Assembly: GCA_030685235.1 (NCBI GenBank)
Contig: MU839260.1
Coordinates: 1-64,000 of the forward strand
Length of the DNA stretch: 64,000 nt
Direction of reading: 5' to 3'
Source of the DNA: Copromyces sp. CBS 386.78
Lineage: Eukaryota > Ascomycota > Sordariomycetes > Sordariales > Sordariaceae
The notes beneath the pieces are model-generated. The model was not told the origin of the DNA. It searched no databases and saw only the letters and a program-made list of their open reading frames with translations. Both the position numbers and the translations under genes were made by a program. How positions within the stretch are numbered: position 1 is the stretch's first letter; each line of letters begins with the position of its first letter. Shown here piece after piece: positions 35,265 through 45,691 of this stretch.

Positions 35265-35425
35265 CGTCTCGGCGCCGATGCCATGGCGCTGGTGCAGCTT
35301 TTGGCCAGCATTCAGCAAAACATCACCGACCCCGACAATCCTCAGGCCCAGTACCTCATGCACTGCTGGGGGAGAATGTGCCGTGTGCTGGGCAAGGATT
35401 TCCTTCCCTACCTACCTGAGGTCGG
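35265..35425 (+). pseudogene. Orphan fragment of an importin-beta family (Kap121/importin-5-type) gene
   Basis: About 53 codons read RLGADAMALVQLLASIQQNI, TDPDNPQAQYLMHCWGRMCR and VLGKDFLPYLPEV. The pattern 'DDPQ..Y....W.RMC..LG..F..YLP.V' is the well known HEAT-repeat stretch of Kap121/Pse1/importin-5 karyopherins, which move cargo into the nucleus. A full gene is about 1,090 residues; here similarity stops abruptly on both sides and no other karyopherin piece is seen. It lies on the strand opposite to the decayed paralogs that flank it, so it was captured into this mosaic. Confidence 0.7.
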
Positions 35426-35439
35426 GGGATGCGTTGGTG

Positions 35440-35977
35440 GTCATGCAGATGGGCATTGGGATAGGACTAGCCAAAGCAGCAGGGAATTCGTCAAGATGCC
35501 CAGAAGCTCCTCGTGGAGTCCAGTGGCTCAAGGATTTCCACGCCGGGCAATCCAGAATCCAGTCAAGACGGAGACTGATAGGCGGTAAACGCCTCCTTGG
35601 CCTTGGGCGTGGACCCCAATGTCAGGACGGCAACATTGATGGCCAAAGTCCACCGACACTTTCCTGGCGCTGAAGCTTGAACCGGAATTGTGGAAACAAA
35701 GTTTCTGCCCCTTGTTAGCATTGTGTTCGTGTTTGTGGACACCGAAAACCAGACTTACCCTTTCGGAGGTTGACTCCAAGTTGACCCAATCCCGCCCGTC
35801 CTTCTGTGACACTTGGCCTTGGGATGCCGAGACCACTAGAGCATGAGAATGAGCTGGGTAGAGGGCCCCGTAGACGCTCCTTTGATTGGAAAGGTCGAGT
35901 CCTTTGTTGATTCTCTCCTGCCTAATGACCTTTCTGGATGCCTGGGAAGTCTTGGTCTGGTGTTGGATTGAAGACAT
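35440..35977 (-). pseudogene. Decayed relative of the 363-aa gene at 42.9-44.0 kb
   Basis: The minus strand reads QRSVYGALYPAHSHALVVSA near 35,810-35,870, against STVYLVIYPGHSHGRVVSAF in the 42,885 gene. Further on, LHEELLGILTNS (about 35,478-35,515) matches IHEEFLGILTNE. The underlying DNA is also similar (GATGCCGAGACCACT in both). Only these two blocks are kept, so more than half of the parent is missing. A possible intron (donor GTAAGT at 35,758, branch TGCTAACA, acceptor at 35,705) lies between. Several frames are needed to join the blocks, so it is best treated as broken. Confidence 0.6.
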
Positions 35978-36121
35978 TTGTGGCTGTGGTTGCGCTTCCC
36001 CTTGTTGTCGGCAGGCAGAAGTAGCCCCAGTGGCCGAGTTTGTGTGTGGTCTTGGGGGCGTTCTGGCGGCGCGTAGGACTGGTCCTGGGTTCAGTCGAGA
36101 TGCATCGGGTATTCATGGCAG

Positions 36122-36500
36122 TCATGCACTGAAAGGCCGCAACGTCGTCGCTTGTGGCTGTCCCTGCCGTCCTTGTCGGAAGTTTTCTGCCCTGATCTGC
36201 CTATGCGATTTCCCCTCCCGCTTGATGACATTCTTGGCTGACTGGAACATCTTCGGCTTGCGCTGGAGCGAGGAAGAGATGATCTTGCTCAGAGGCTGAG
36301 CTGCAGCGTAAAACGCTGCTGATGACATACCAACTGGCACGGTTGACTTGGAAATTGTCCTGCACTGACAAGGCAACGTTAGCGTCCTGCACACACGAAG
36401 GGATCAAGAGTAGACCTCGAGTCGACTTACCAGAATTCAGTGTCAAACGCATGTGCTCCAGTAGAAACACTGGCTCAATGTTGGACGGGGCCAACAATGC
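36122..36500 (-). pseudogene. Coding-like relic with a consensus intron
   Basis: On the minus strand APSNIEPVFLLEHMRLTLNS leads to a donor GTAAGT at 36,430; a branch GCTAACG and acceptor GTGCAG bound a 71-nt intron (36,360-36,430). In-phase continuation gives GQFPSQPCQLVCHQQRFTL and then a stop. Another frame stays open longer (QPLSKIISSSLQRKPKMFQS.. to TGA at 36,122). The upstream ATG (MSIHQRNPSQLSSR.., near 36,540) is in a third frame. It seems to be a real gene with at least one frameshift; the family is not recognised. Confidence 0.35.
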
Positions 36501-36708
36501 TGGGTTGACGAGACGAGAGTTGAGATGGGTTTCGCTGGTGGATACTCATACAAGCAAGAAAGCTAGGCAAAAACGAAAATGAAGGCAAAACAAGGTGGAA
36601 GAGTCTGTTGAGATGCCAAAAGATGCAAGATATGTGAACTGATGAGATGATGGAAAAGATATGTTGAGAGTGCTGGTCTGGCGAATGGTGAGAGGAGGTG
36701 AGAAAGCC

Positions 36709-36725
36709 GGGGGGGGGGGGGGGGG
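36709..36725 (+). repeat. Poly(G) run of 17
   Basis: Uninterrupted G-tract about 240 bp left of the hAT element. Likely a simple repeat and a possible sequencing weak point. Confidence 0.85.
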
Positions 36726-37216
36726 CTGGGGGATCTTATAGCAGTCCAGGGGTCCCAATCAGTCTGGGAGCCATCGGCAACTTGACGGCATCTTGATGAG
36801 GTGTTGGCTATCGCAGTAGGAGCGTCATGAGGAGTGTCCGGTAAAGGGCAAGGCACGATGGTTGTTGTTGAAAGGTCCATTCTATGCCGGCGGAAGGTGT
36901 GCGGCTCCCAAAGCGCTTGAGATGGGCAGGCAGCCCCTCCAACACAGAAGGCTCTCACGGCCAGCGATGTAAATGAAACAAAATAAAATCTGAGCTTGGC
37001 CGTTTTAGTTCATTTTGTATAAAAATCGATATTTTATTTTATTTAACAAGTCGTTTTAGTTTGTTTTAAATCTTTTATACTAGGTAATACATTTTTCCGG
37101 GCTCCGAAATATCTGAAATTACACACTTCTATTAACCGTATTAGCACTATTACACAATAAAAACGCAGAGTTAAATACATACAACAATAACAAACAACCA
37201 GAATACAATAATACGA

Positions 37217-39100
37217 TCACTTTTCGTTACCCCCTTCGAAACGACCCTATAATTTTAAGTATAATAATCTATTAATAAACTCGTTATTTAATCTATATCG
37301 CTTTAACGATAGGATTAAACCTATAATATTAAATACCCTCTCGCACTCGTTAAATATAGAGGGGATCGAAAAGTAATTATATATTATTAAAATTAAGCGA
37401 AGGTATTTATTTTCGTTTTAAATTTACTATATAATAGGATTAGCAATTAATTAGGGCTCTTTTTTTAAGTAGAACGTAACTTCCTCATTAAAATATAATT
37501 ATAATATTTAGGTCTTATAGTAATCTAATAATATTAATCTATATAAATCCTCGCATTATAATACCTACAGTATAGAACTTAATAATATAGTCGCAATTAC
37601 GGTCGAATTAGTAATAATAGCCGTATTAATAACGGGAAGTTACAATATTAATATTTATAGTAATAGACGGTCTTAAATTTAATAATTATATAACTAAATT
37701 CGAATTTCGAAACATTTAATTTAATCTACTTCCTTCTATACCTAGGGTAAAAGATTATAGCGATCTAATACGACGACGATTTGCTTATAAGCTCTTTATA
37801 TTTTTCGAATTTAACAATTATTTAATTAAAACCTTCCCGGATAAATAAGAATCTAATATTAATTAAATAGGGGAGGGGGGGAAGTTTAATATAGCGGGGA
37901 ATAGTACTAGTACGAATTTAATTTTAATTACTAGTAATAGTATACTAAGTATTAAATTAATTATTAGCCATACGTCGAATACTAGATAGATTATTAGGAA
38001 TTATTTAATTGCTAGGAGCTATTTAATTACTAGTAAGAAGAAAGGAGACCGCTAGTAAATAATTCTTATATCGTAGTAAATTAAATTATAGAATATTAAA
38101 TAATTTTATATTAAATTTAATTAAATAATACGCGAAATTCTTAATATAGCGGGGTTATAACTAATTATTAATAGAAAATTCGTAGCGGGGAAGGTCGAAA
38201 ATATTTTCCTCCTCCTCTTCTATATCTTTTTTATCGTTAATAGTAACTTCTTCCTCTTCCCTATTATTAATAGCTATAATTTTAACATCGTATACATCTT
38301 ATTAATATTCGAAATCCTTTAATATTTAATAAAAGGTAGTATAAATTATAGGAAAGTACGGCTTACACTATTTAAAGATTTTAGTCGTTTTTTTAAAAAG
38401 TTTGAAAATACGAACGATATAAGTAAATATATTTTAATCTTCTTTCGTTAAAATATCTTCTCCTAGAATACGTTTATTAATATTAATTTAGCGGCAACTT
38501 TAATAACAATAAACGTCGACTACTTCCTTAAAATTGAACGCGCGCTAAATTATAAAGAAGATAAAATTCTATTTAATATTATTATCTACGGTTAGAATAG
38601 TCGAATAAATATTAAGTACGAAAAAGATATTATTATACGTATTCCTCTTAATTTCTATTAATTTATTCTTTATAAACTTAATAAATTTATCCTTACGTTA
38701 GGGAAAGCAACGAATAAATATAACGACATTTCGAAGCTTACTAATAAGACCCTACTTCCTTTACTCTTTTATAATCGCTTCCTCCTCCTCTTTAAACGAT
38801 TTCAAAATTATAACTATCTTTCGAACGATAATACGAATTTCGCTTTTAAAAAAGGCTTTCGTAGTAAAGTTAATAATATAACTAAAATAATATAATTATA
38901 ATCAATTATTAAATTCGTCGAACTAATAATTATTAATTGGGAAATTATTATTAGAATATAGTTTTTCTATTAAATAATTTATATAAATATCGTTAGAGTC
39001 AATATTATTACTTTAGAAATAGCCGATATAAGATTAGGTTTAAATTTAAGTATAATTAATCTCAATTAATCCCTAACGATCTAATATAGTATATATCCTT
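37217..39100 (-). pseudogene. hAT transposase remnant with hATC dimerisation domain
   Basis: The minus frame ending at TGA 37,217 reads IIYNYFSIPSIFNECERVFN, then IIGLILSLKRYRLNNEFINR and LLYLKL (TAG) GRFEGGNEK. This is the hAT C-terminal dimerisation region; family pattern 'dYLsIPatSa.sERvFS.aG......R..L....i..l..lk'. Further right the strand encodes an acidic tract (38,190-38,270) and many stops where Gln/Trp codons are expected. The N-terminal limit is uncertain. The protein would cut and paste the element by a DDE(D) mechanism if intact; it is not. Confidence 0.8.
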
Positions 39101-40014
39101 ATACCAATATTTATACTGCTGTACCCCCCATTTATATACGACGTACCCAATAAGTAATTGTATAAAATCCGGTATTTATCTAAATAATAAATATAAAGCC
39201 CCAATAGAAAGGAACCGTTACTAAAGGTCTAAAGATTGGAAGAAATATACTTTTTATATAGGTTTACTAATATTATTTCTTTAATTTTTATAAATTAAAA
39301 TAAATACCGGTGGTTAACCTAATTCTTAATTATTTAACTAAATTCAAGTAACAATTTAGTTACTAAATTTATATTAAAAAACGATAGGAGGTAGCGGAAA
39401 TTCGGGTTAAAGATAATAATAAAAAGTATAATATAATTAACAATCTACGCGAATAACGAATTTCTAAAAGTATCCGTAAGCGGTTTTATAATAGAAATAT
39501 AATTAAATTTATAAACTTCTATAATTTATTCGAATACATTATTAAAAGCTATTTTAAGTTATTTAATTAGCGGACTTTCTACTTTTATAGTAATTTAATA
39601 GGTATTTCTAAGGTGATCAATAGCGCCGCTAATAGAATTACTAATATAAATAGTATTATAATAATTATAGTACTATATTCAACTAACGGTTTTAATATAA
39701 TTATTACTACTCTTATTAATACCTTATTCGACGAGCTAAATATTATTACTATCCTTCCTAATATAAGAGGTGCGAACTTTACAGCAATCGAACTAATTAT
39801 TAATAATATATTTATATCCTTTATATTTAATACGGGGAAATTTACTAATTTAAAATAATAATTAATAAGAAGATACGAATTAATATAAGTATTAGTATAT
39901 TATTATAGCAATTATTATTAATAGGTATTATATATTTAATTTAATAATATACGAACTAACTTTTTAATATAATTAAAAATTATATTAATAGGGTTTCGAA
40001 GAATATTAAAAATA

Positions 40015-40452
40015 GAGAAACTCTACTCGCACGTTGATAAAACTCTATTCGCACGTGGATCCACTTTTTCTTTTTCAACTATAACTTAGTTAGACCTTGG
40101 TGTATTAAGGTAAAAGTAGTATTAAATTACTCAATGATTTTTAACGGATTTTTCAAAGTAGGTACCATCCTTATAGGCTTGAGCGTTATCCAAATACTAC
40201 TTTCTTAGACTTTTTAGCCTTTTAATTATCCTAATTATTTATATATAATAGCTTTTTTCTGCTAGGTTTTCTTAGCCTACTGGTTATATACGCTCTTCAA
40301 ACGGGTAGTGTTAGGTAGAGAAAAAAAAAGAAAAAATGTTATATACTTTTTGCCTTCTCATTATACTCTTTAGTACTCCAAAAAAGATATTGAAATGACT
40401 TTTTCCTTCAACGTGCGAATAGAGTTTTATCAACGTGCGAGTAGAGTTGCTC
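40015..40452. mobile_element. 438-bp GAG/22-bp-repeat MITE nested in the hAT, 8-bp duplication TAAAAATA
   Basis: TIRs match over 45 bp with two mismatches: GAGAAACTCTACTCGCACGT on the left, GAGCAACTCTACTCGCACGT inverted on the right. Each has two 22-bp units with GCACG at bases 15 and 37. TAAAAATA is duplicated at 40,007-40,014 and 40,453-40,460. Unlike the surrounding hAT, the interior keeps CpA and TpG (for example ACCTTGGTGTATT, GTACCATCC), so insertion probably came after the hAT was RIP-mutated. No coding frame. Confidence 0.92.
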
Positions 40453-41087
40453 TAAAAATATTAGTAGGAGGAAGGGGAGTAATAGGTATAATAGGGGAAT
40501 TGATACCGCTATTATTAATACGAATAGTATTAATAGTATTAATATGAATAGTACTAGTAAGGGGAAGAGTAAGAGGAATAGAATTAATTATATTACTAGA
40601 GGCGAACTATTATAGAGTAAGGGAGATATAGGGGAAAGAAAGAAGGTAAAAATATTTTTATAAAATATAGAAGGGGAGAGTAACTCGTATAATATAGGGT
40701 AATTTATAAATTTATAATATTATAGGGGTAATTACTAGCGGGTTTTATACGAATTAATTAGTAGGATAGTTAATACGAAAAACCCCTTATAATATTACGA
40801 AAAACACCTTATAATATTAGAAAATATTACTAACAAGCCGTCGGGAATAGACTTTTTATACCCCGTTTGAATAGAAAAGACGAAGTCTCTATTATGCGAT
40901 GGACCGGTTTGTACGGCTAGAATCTACCCCTTCTAATGTCGGGAACCTTAGGACCGCTTTTTTTGCGTATTTTGGCAAAACCGGGCCGATTGGTTTACTC
41001 ATATCCGTACCTGATTTATTTTGCTTTGTTTTGTTTTGCCCTGTTTTATTTTATATCTTTTGACTCATTTACATCGCTGCTCACGGC

Positions 41088-42264
41088 CAAAGGGGCAGGT
41101 GAGGGCCGACTCCGAGGCAAGGCGGTGCCCAAGTACCTAGGTACCTGCTCGTACCCGTCGTGTTGCAACCAATCACATGCAATCACACTGACGAAAGAGG
41201 CAGTCCCACTTTAACTTGCACTTGCAAGCCCCACTTGGCGTTTCCCCTTCTGTGCTTCTCGTCTGCCCACATGCAGCCAGCTCCGGGCCCGTCCCTCCTT
41301 CTTCTTCCACTGCAGTCCACCAGATTGTGATTGAAACAACATCAGGAGTGGACGCAAGCCCGAGGATTGCGAAAGTCTTCTGTCCTCGCGCCTGCCATCA
41401 CAGAGCCGCTACAGGCACGGATACCTACCATCGCGGCTTCTTCCTCTCGCCGTCGGCACCCACCCAATGGTTGACAGGCAGAACCTTTCTCGTTTGAACT
41501 TGCCCTTGAGATAGCGCCATTCTCTTTCCCTCTTTCCAAAAGCAACCTGTCTCCCCGCGATCGTCGAGTAGGCACAATCCACCTGGCTCAAGCTGTTGCA
41601 ACAAAACGACTTCCTCCCGTCCCCCGCCAAGCAAGCAATCAGCTCATCTTCATCAGCATCATAATCCAGTAAGGTACCTCTTCCCAACGAGACAAGCTCC
41701 CCGGTTGAGGCAACCGTACCTCGAGTTCCGTCGTCAGCCCCACGTCACGAACATGTCAAAGATGGCTAAGCGCAGCCCGAGACGAACGGAGTTTCCCACG
41801 TCCACACTTGCCCTTGGTTGTCCTCGCAAGAACTCCTTCTTCCCAGAGGGCAGGGCCGGGACAAAGACAAGAGCATCCCAGCAGTCACAGCTTCTCGAGC
41901 AAGAGAATAGCAGCGGGGCTGTAGTCACCACGGTCAAACAGGCTGGGCCAAGGACATGAGAACGGAAGACAGGCACACACAAGATACCTAAGTAAGCAAA
42001 TGGTTCCTTTCCGCTGTCGCTGCTACATTCAGAGCCACGGTGCAAGATATTCATCAACAGTTGCAGCTCCCCCCGGTCATCACCTCACACCGTGTACCCT
42101 GTCCCGTACATCAAGCGCACCTACCACAACGCGATGAGACCCTCCGAATACATGGCAGTTCAACCGATAACTCGCGACGGAGACCTTCCCTAGGTTTCAT
42201 CGCCCGGAAAGCGAGCTCCGACAAGCAACACTGCCGCTCTGCCGGGCCAACAACTCTGCGCATA
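41088..42264. other. Normal-GC stretch, no gene seen
   Basis: Short frames only. A TACCTAGGTACCT palindrome occurs at 41,135-41,147. Confidence 0.4.
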
Positions 42265-42578
42265 CCGTAGGGACTCGGGAGATCCGGTTTTAGGTTCCAA
42301 GGAAATCAGGCAGAATCTGTAAGCACACTGCACGAATATGTGCTTTTTATGCCCGCAAAAAATAGTGGGGGAGACAGCTGGAGAGCCCGGAGCACTGTAA
42401 ATTCGATTCTTCTAATGCTATGTCTTTTCCCCCTAATAAAGACAGCGAGCTGGAGGGTGGGGATATCCAGAATCACCGTCTTGCATACAATTTCTGGTGG
42501 GCATGAATGTTGCAGTATGCTTGCAGACTATGCCTGATTTCCTTGGAACCTAAAACCGGATCTCCCGAGTCCCTACGG
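42265..42578. mobile_element. 314-bp MITE with 48-bp perfect TIRs and TA duplication (Tc1/mariner type)
   Basis: Ends begin CCGTAGGGACTCGGGAGATC and are identical inverted copies over 48 bp, flanked by TA at 42,263-42,264 and 42,579-42,580. Similarity continues imperfectly for another 25-30 bp (TCTGTAAGCACACTGCA versus TCTGCAAGCATACTGCA), so nearly half the element is inverted repeat. No transposase frame. The different TIR sequence makes it a separate family from the 15,174 element. It lies about 300 bp downstream of the next gene's stop. Confidence 0.9.
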
Positions 42579-42884
42579 TACAACACGAGCCTCCCGACAC
42601 AGGGCATGCACACGATCGAAAGGTGGACACGCCAAGAAGAACCTCGTGGTCCCGTCCCGTCGAGTCAGGCAGGCTGGATCCGGCAAAGACAAGGACGCAC
42701 AAAGCATTACTTCCATTCAGTTACCACTCTCGAGCCACTGTCGCTACATCACCGCCCAAAGATACACAGTCAACATGCCATCCGCCTTAAAGGTCACACA
42801 AAAACACAGACACCGTTGTCAAGGCAAACAAATAACATTCTTGACGAATCCGGAAGCAAAGTTTTGACCGCGTTTTCACTACGC

Positions 42885-43976
42885 CTAAACGACCCATGTG
42901 CCTTTGCCATCAAGGACCGGCCGACCGGGACGATTCCGTCTCTCGATAACATGAACCCACCCCCAAGCATCCATAAACCTAACAGCATCCCGGCTCCCCT
43001 CCCACTGCTCCCACACATCTTCTCTGTCTCCCAAACTCCTAAACACTTTCATCACCGCCTCATATGTCTCTCCATCGGGACCATAACTCAGAGAGTTTGG
43101 AGTGTCTCCGACAAAGACATCAAAATCGTCATCCAAAAACCTATCTATTGCCGTGGTCACACACATGTCCTTCTCCAAGTCCGTACGAGGCCGCCTCTCA
43201 TAGTGGCTGTGAACGGACTCATGCCAATTCCCAGGCCAGAAGGACGGATCAGTCTCCGATTCGCTCCATTCGAAGAAGCTCCAGTCTAGAATCTTCGCTT
43301 TCTCGTTTGTCAAGATGCCCAAGAATTCCTCGTGGATCTCGGCACCAACAGGGAAAGGAGGCCCGCCAGTCTTACCAAACTTATGGAACGTGGCAAGCAC
43401 GTCCTCATCCCATAAACGTGGATCGACGCTCATCTTGAACACCCCAAACTGTGCGCGGTGGTAGAAGTCGGGGATGGTTGTCTCGGGCCAGAGAAGGCAG
43501 TGGAGGGTGTCCTGATAAAGACGTCTGTGCGTATCATGAAGGACCCTCTCGGCGATCATATCGGGGTCTGAGGTTACAAGTGCCGCAGGATGGCTCGGGT
43601 CGCCGAAGTAGCTGGCATCTGGGCCCAGTTCGTAAGTGGGGGCTGGGTTCGGGAAGACAGGCCGTGATGATCTCCGGTACAGCCTGGAGGAGTGTTGTGA
43701 CCGCCCGGGGAAGCGGATGGAGCGGTACGGGGGGTATCGAGTGGTGTTCGTGGTCGGCGAAGTGCTGGTTGTGGTGCCGCAAGAAATGGTCGTGAAGGCG
43801 GCATGGTGATTCCGGGTTCTTCGGTGGTCTTTGAATGCCGAGACCACTCGGCCGTGTGAGTGACCTGGGTAAATAACCAGGTAGACGGTGCTGGGGACGG
43901 AGGGATTTAGGAAGAGGGAGGCACGGTAGGGTTTGGACTCAGAGGCGGACGCCAAGGAAGACTCTGAGGAGGACAT
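42885..43976 (-). CDS. Hypothetical protein, 363 aa, single exon
   Basis: Uninterrupted frame from ATG at 43,976 (MSSSESSLASASESKPYRAS). No known domain is recognised. The N-terminus holds a hydrophobic core (STVYLVIYPGHSHGRVVSAF, about 30-50) followed by a Thr/Arg-rich variable part (about 55-110). The conserved-looking half (about 118-363) is rich in Trp, Asp and His, with IHEEFLGILTNEK, WSFFEWSESETD, FWPGNWHESVHSHYERR and VWEQWEGSRDAVRFMDAWGW. No signal peptide or transmembrane segment is evident. A broken relative lies at 35,440-35,977, so this belongs to a small local family. It is divergent from the 45,246 gene with 1.27 kb between starts. The long frame on the opposite strand is a shadow. 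Confidence 0.75.
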   Translation of the reverse strand: MSSSESSLASASESKPYRASLFLNPSVPSTVYLVIYPGHSHGRVVSAFKDHRRTRNHHAAFTTISCGTTTSTSPTTNTTRYPPYRSIRFPGRSQHSSRLYRRSSRPVFPNPAPTYELGPDASYFGDPSHPAALVTSDPDMIAERVLHDTHRRLYQDTLHCLLWPETTIPDFYHRAQFGVFKMSVDPRLWDEDVLATFHKFGKTGGPPFPVGAEIHEEFLGILTNEKAKILDWSFFEWSESETDPSFWPGNWHESVHSHYERRPRTDLEKDMCVTTAIDRFLDDDFDVFVGDTPNSLSYGPDGETYEAVMKVFRSLGDREDVWEQWEGSRDAVRFMDAWGWVHVIERRNRPGRPVLDGKGTWVV

Positions 43977-45245
43977 TGTGGCGGTCTTCCTTTTTTGATC
44001 GCTTTCGTGAGGGTGGGGAAAAAAAGAGGAAAATTGTGGCTGAATTGTTCCGAGCCGACTGAGCAGGAAAGTTGTCGGATTGTGTCAGTTGGTGGTTGAG
44101 GGTAAAAGGAAGGAAAATTTGAGGCGAGCGGGGTGCCCCGTTGATATATCTGAAATCTCAGCTTTCCAACAATATTTTTATTCGATGGAAACTCTGATGC
44201 AGTACGCTGTCGCCCGCGTTTGATCGTCGGAATATCATGCATACTTTCAAGGCTGCGGTGGAAGTCCGAGCTACATAACATGCACCCAACTACAAAACAT
44301 GTACTCGACGGGCAACAAGGGACAGGACGCACTTGGGAGGCTTCAGGAGTTCAGGTCGGAGTTCAAGTTTCAACGACAGGACACCGCGCTACAACACTCT
44401 TGATGTTGGACATGTCCCAAGTCCCAACGCAAGGCTCAGACTGCATTCTTCGTCGGAAAGCCACGGTGTATAAGACTGGTCACCATGAACTTTGAGTTTT
44501 GGAATGTGGGAAAAGAAACAAAAATAAGAGGGAGGGAAAGAGGTGAAAGCGATCATTTCAAGCGGAACAACCACCAGTCCATTGCATTTACTTTTCACAC
44601 AGCATACTAGGCACGCGCACCTCGTTCCTCCTAGATCGACCTCAACGACAGCGCCTTGCAAGTCGAGGATGCTCGGAGCATCGAATTTATTTCTCCGCAG
44701 CTATGCCAATGCAACACGACAGGAAGTTTGATGATTGGGCTAATGGACATTATGGTAGGTAGATCACGAATATTCCATGAGATTCAAAGAACGCGCAGAT
44801 TTACCATGCAAGACCATATAAATCCGAGATATACATGTCAACGCCAAGGTCGAGATGATTTTGCCTAATGGTCACATCCGTGTGGCCACTCTTGAGCTGC
44901 ATATACCGTCACAACCTCCGAGGACTACGTTTGGTGGAAAACCGGGCATCGAATATAAACTGCGTCCCGCAGGAGATTATTCTTGGGAGGAGACGTTGGT
45001 ATAAAGTGTCGATGTCCCCCTCTCAAAAGTAAGGTATTTCCTCTTTCTTTTTTTGATTTTTCCCACACCCAATCTCATCATCAAAAGAACATCTTCAATC
45101 AACATTCTCCGCGAGCAACAATTACCACAACAGACCCAAGGATTTTGACAACTGTTTTTGTCCACGGAGACCTGTCACGGTTACAACCACATCTCTGATC
45201 TTAACGAACAAATTCTCCGAGCCAGATTAAAAGACGTCCACGAAT
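43977..45245. promoter_or_regulatory. Divergent intergenic region between two hypothetical genes
   Basis: The 1.27 kb between the two divergent ATGs holds no supported frame and must contain both promoters. CT-rich stretches just before 45,246 (CTCTTTCTTTTTTTGATTTT near 45,041) resemble fungal promoter pyrimidine tracts. No specific factor site is claimed. Confidence 0.4.
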
Positions 45246-45657
45246 ATGTCAAACGCAATGTCGAAAGTCGAGGGAGTCGAGGGACAACCTCACTTAGAGG
45301 GCCCTGAGGACCAAGTCCAGATGTAAGTCTTGAATACCTTCCACATAAAGAATACACTTTTCTTAAGTTGCGGAGCCGCCTATCTCCAGTCAGATACTAA
45401 CCAACATAAACAGGGCATTGGTCACGGCTGGCATCGCTGTCGACACTACCACCGGCATTACCAACGGACCAAGCGACTGCAGTGGCACCGGCGACACAGG
45501 AAGCATCACCGAAGAGCAGGCGGAGGCCTGGTACCGTAGTCACAACGTGCCAAACTTCTCCTCTCCTTCCACCTCAGCGGCGGCCACGGCTGGAACCACC
45601 AACACCAACTCGAGCTCCAGCCCAAATACCACAATTACTCCTGGCCAGCACAACCAC

Positions 45658-45691
<34 letters not shown>

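Larger units (their letters stand above)
36962..41079 (-). mobile_element. Complete 4,118-bp hAT DNA transposon, RIP-mutated
   Basis: Both ends start CAGCGATGTAAATGA (15-bp perfect TIR, then CAAAA in both). They are flanked by a perfect 8-bp duplication CTCACGGC at 36,954-36,961 and 41,080-41,087. CAG termini plus an 8-bp duplication define hAT elements. T/G-rich and A-rich repeats just inside the ends resemble hAT subterminal repeats. The whole AT-rich island between 36.96 and 41.08 kb is this one insertion; normal GC resumes at its borders. A 438-bp foreign MITE is nested at 40,015-40,452. The transposase on the minus strand is destroyed by RIP-type changes. Confidence 0.92.

Noticed and set aside
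42507..43289. 260-codon plus-strand frame
   Set aside because: It overlaps the TA-flanked MITE and is antisense to the better supported 363-aa gene; its composition is that of a shadow frame.
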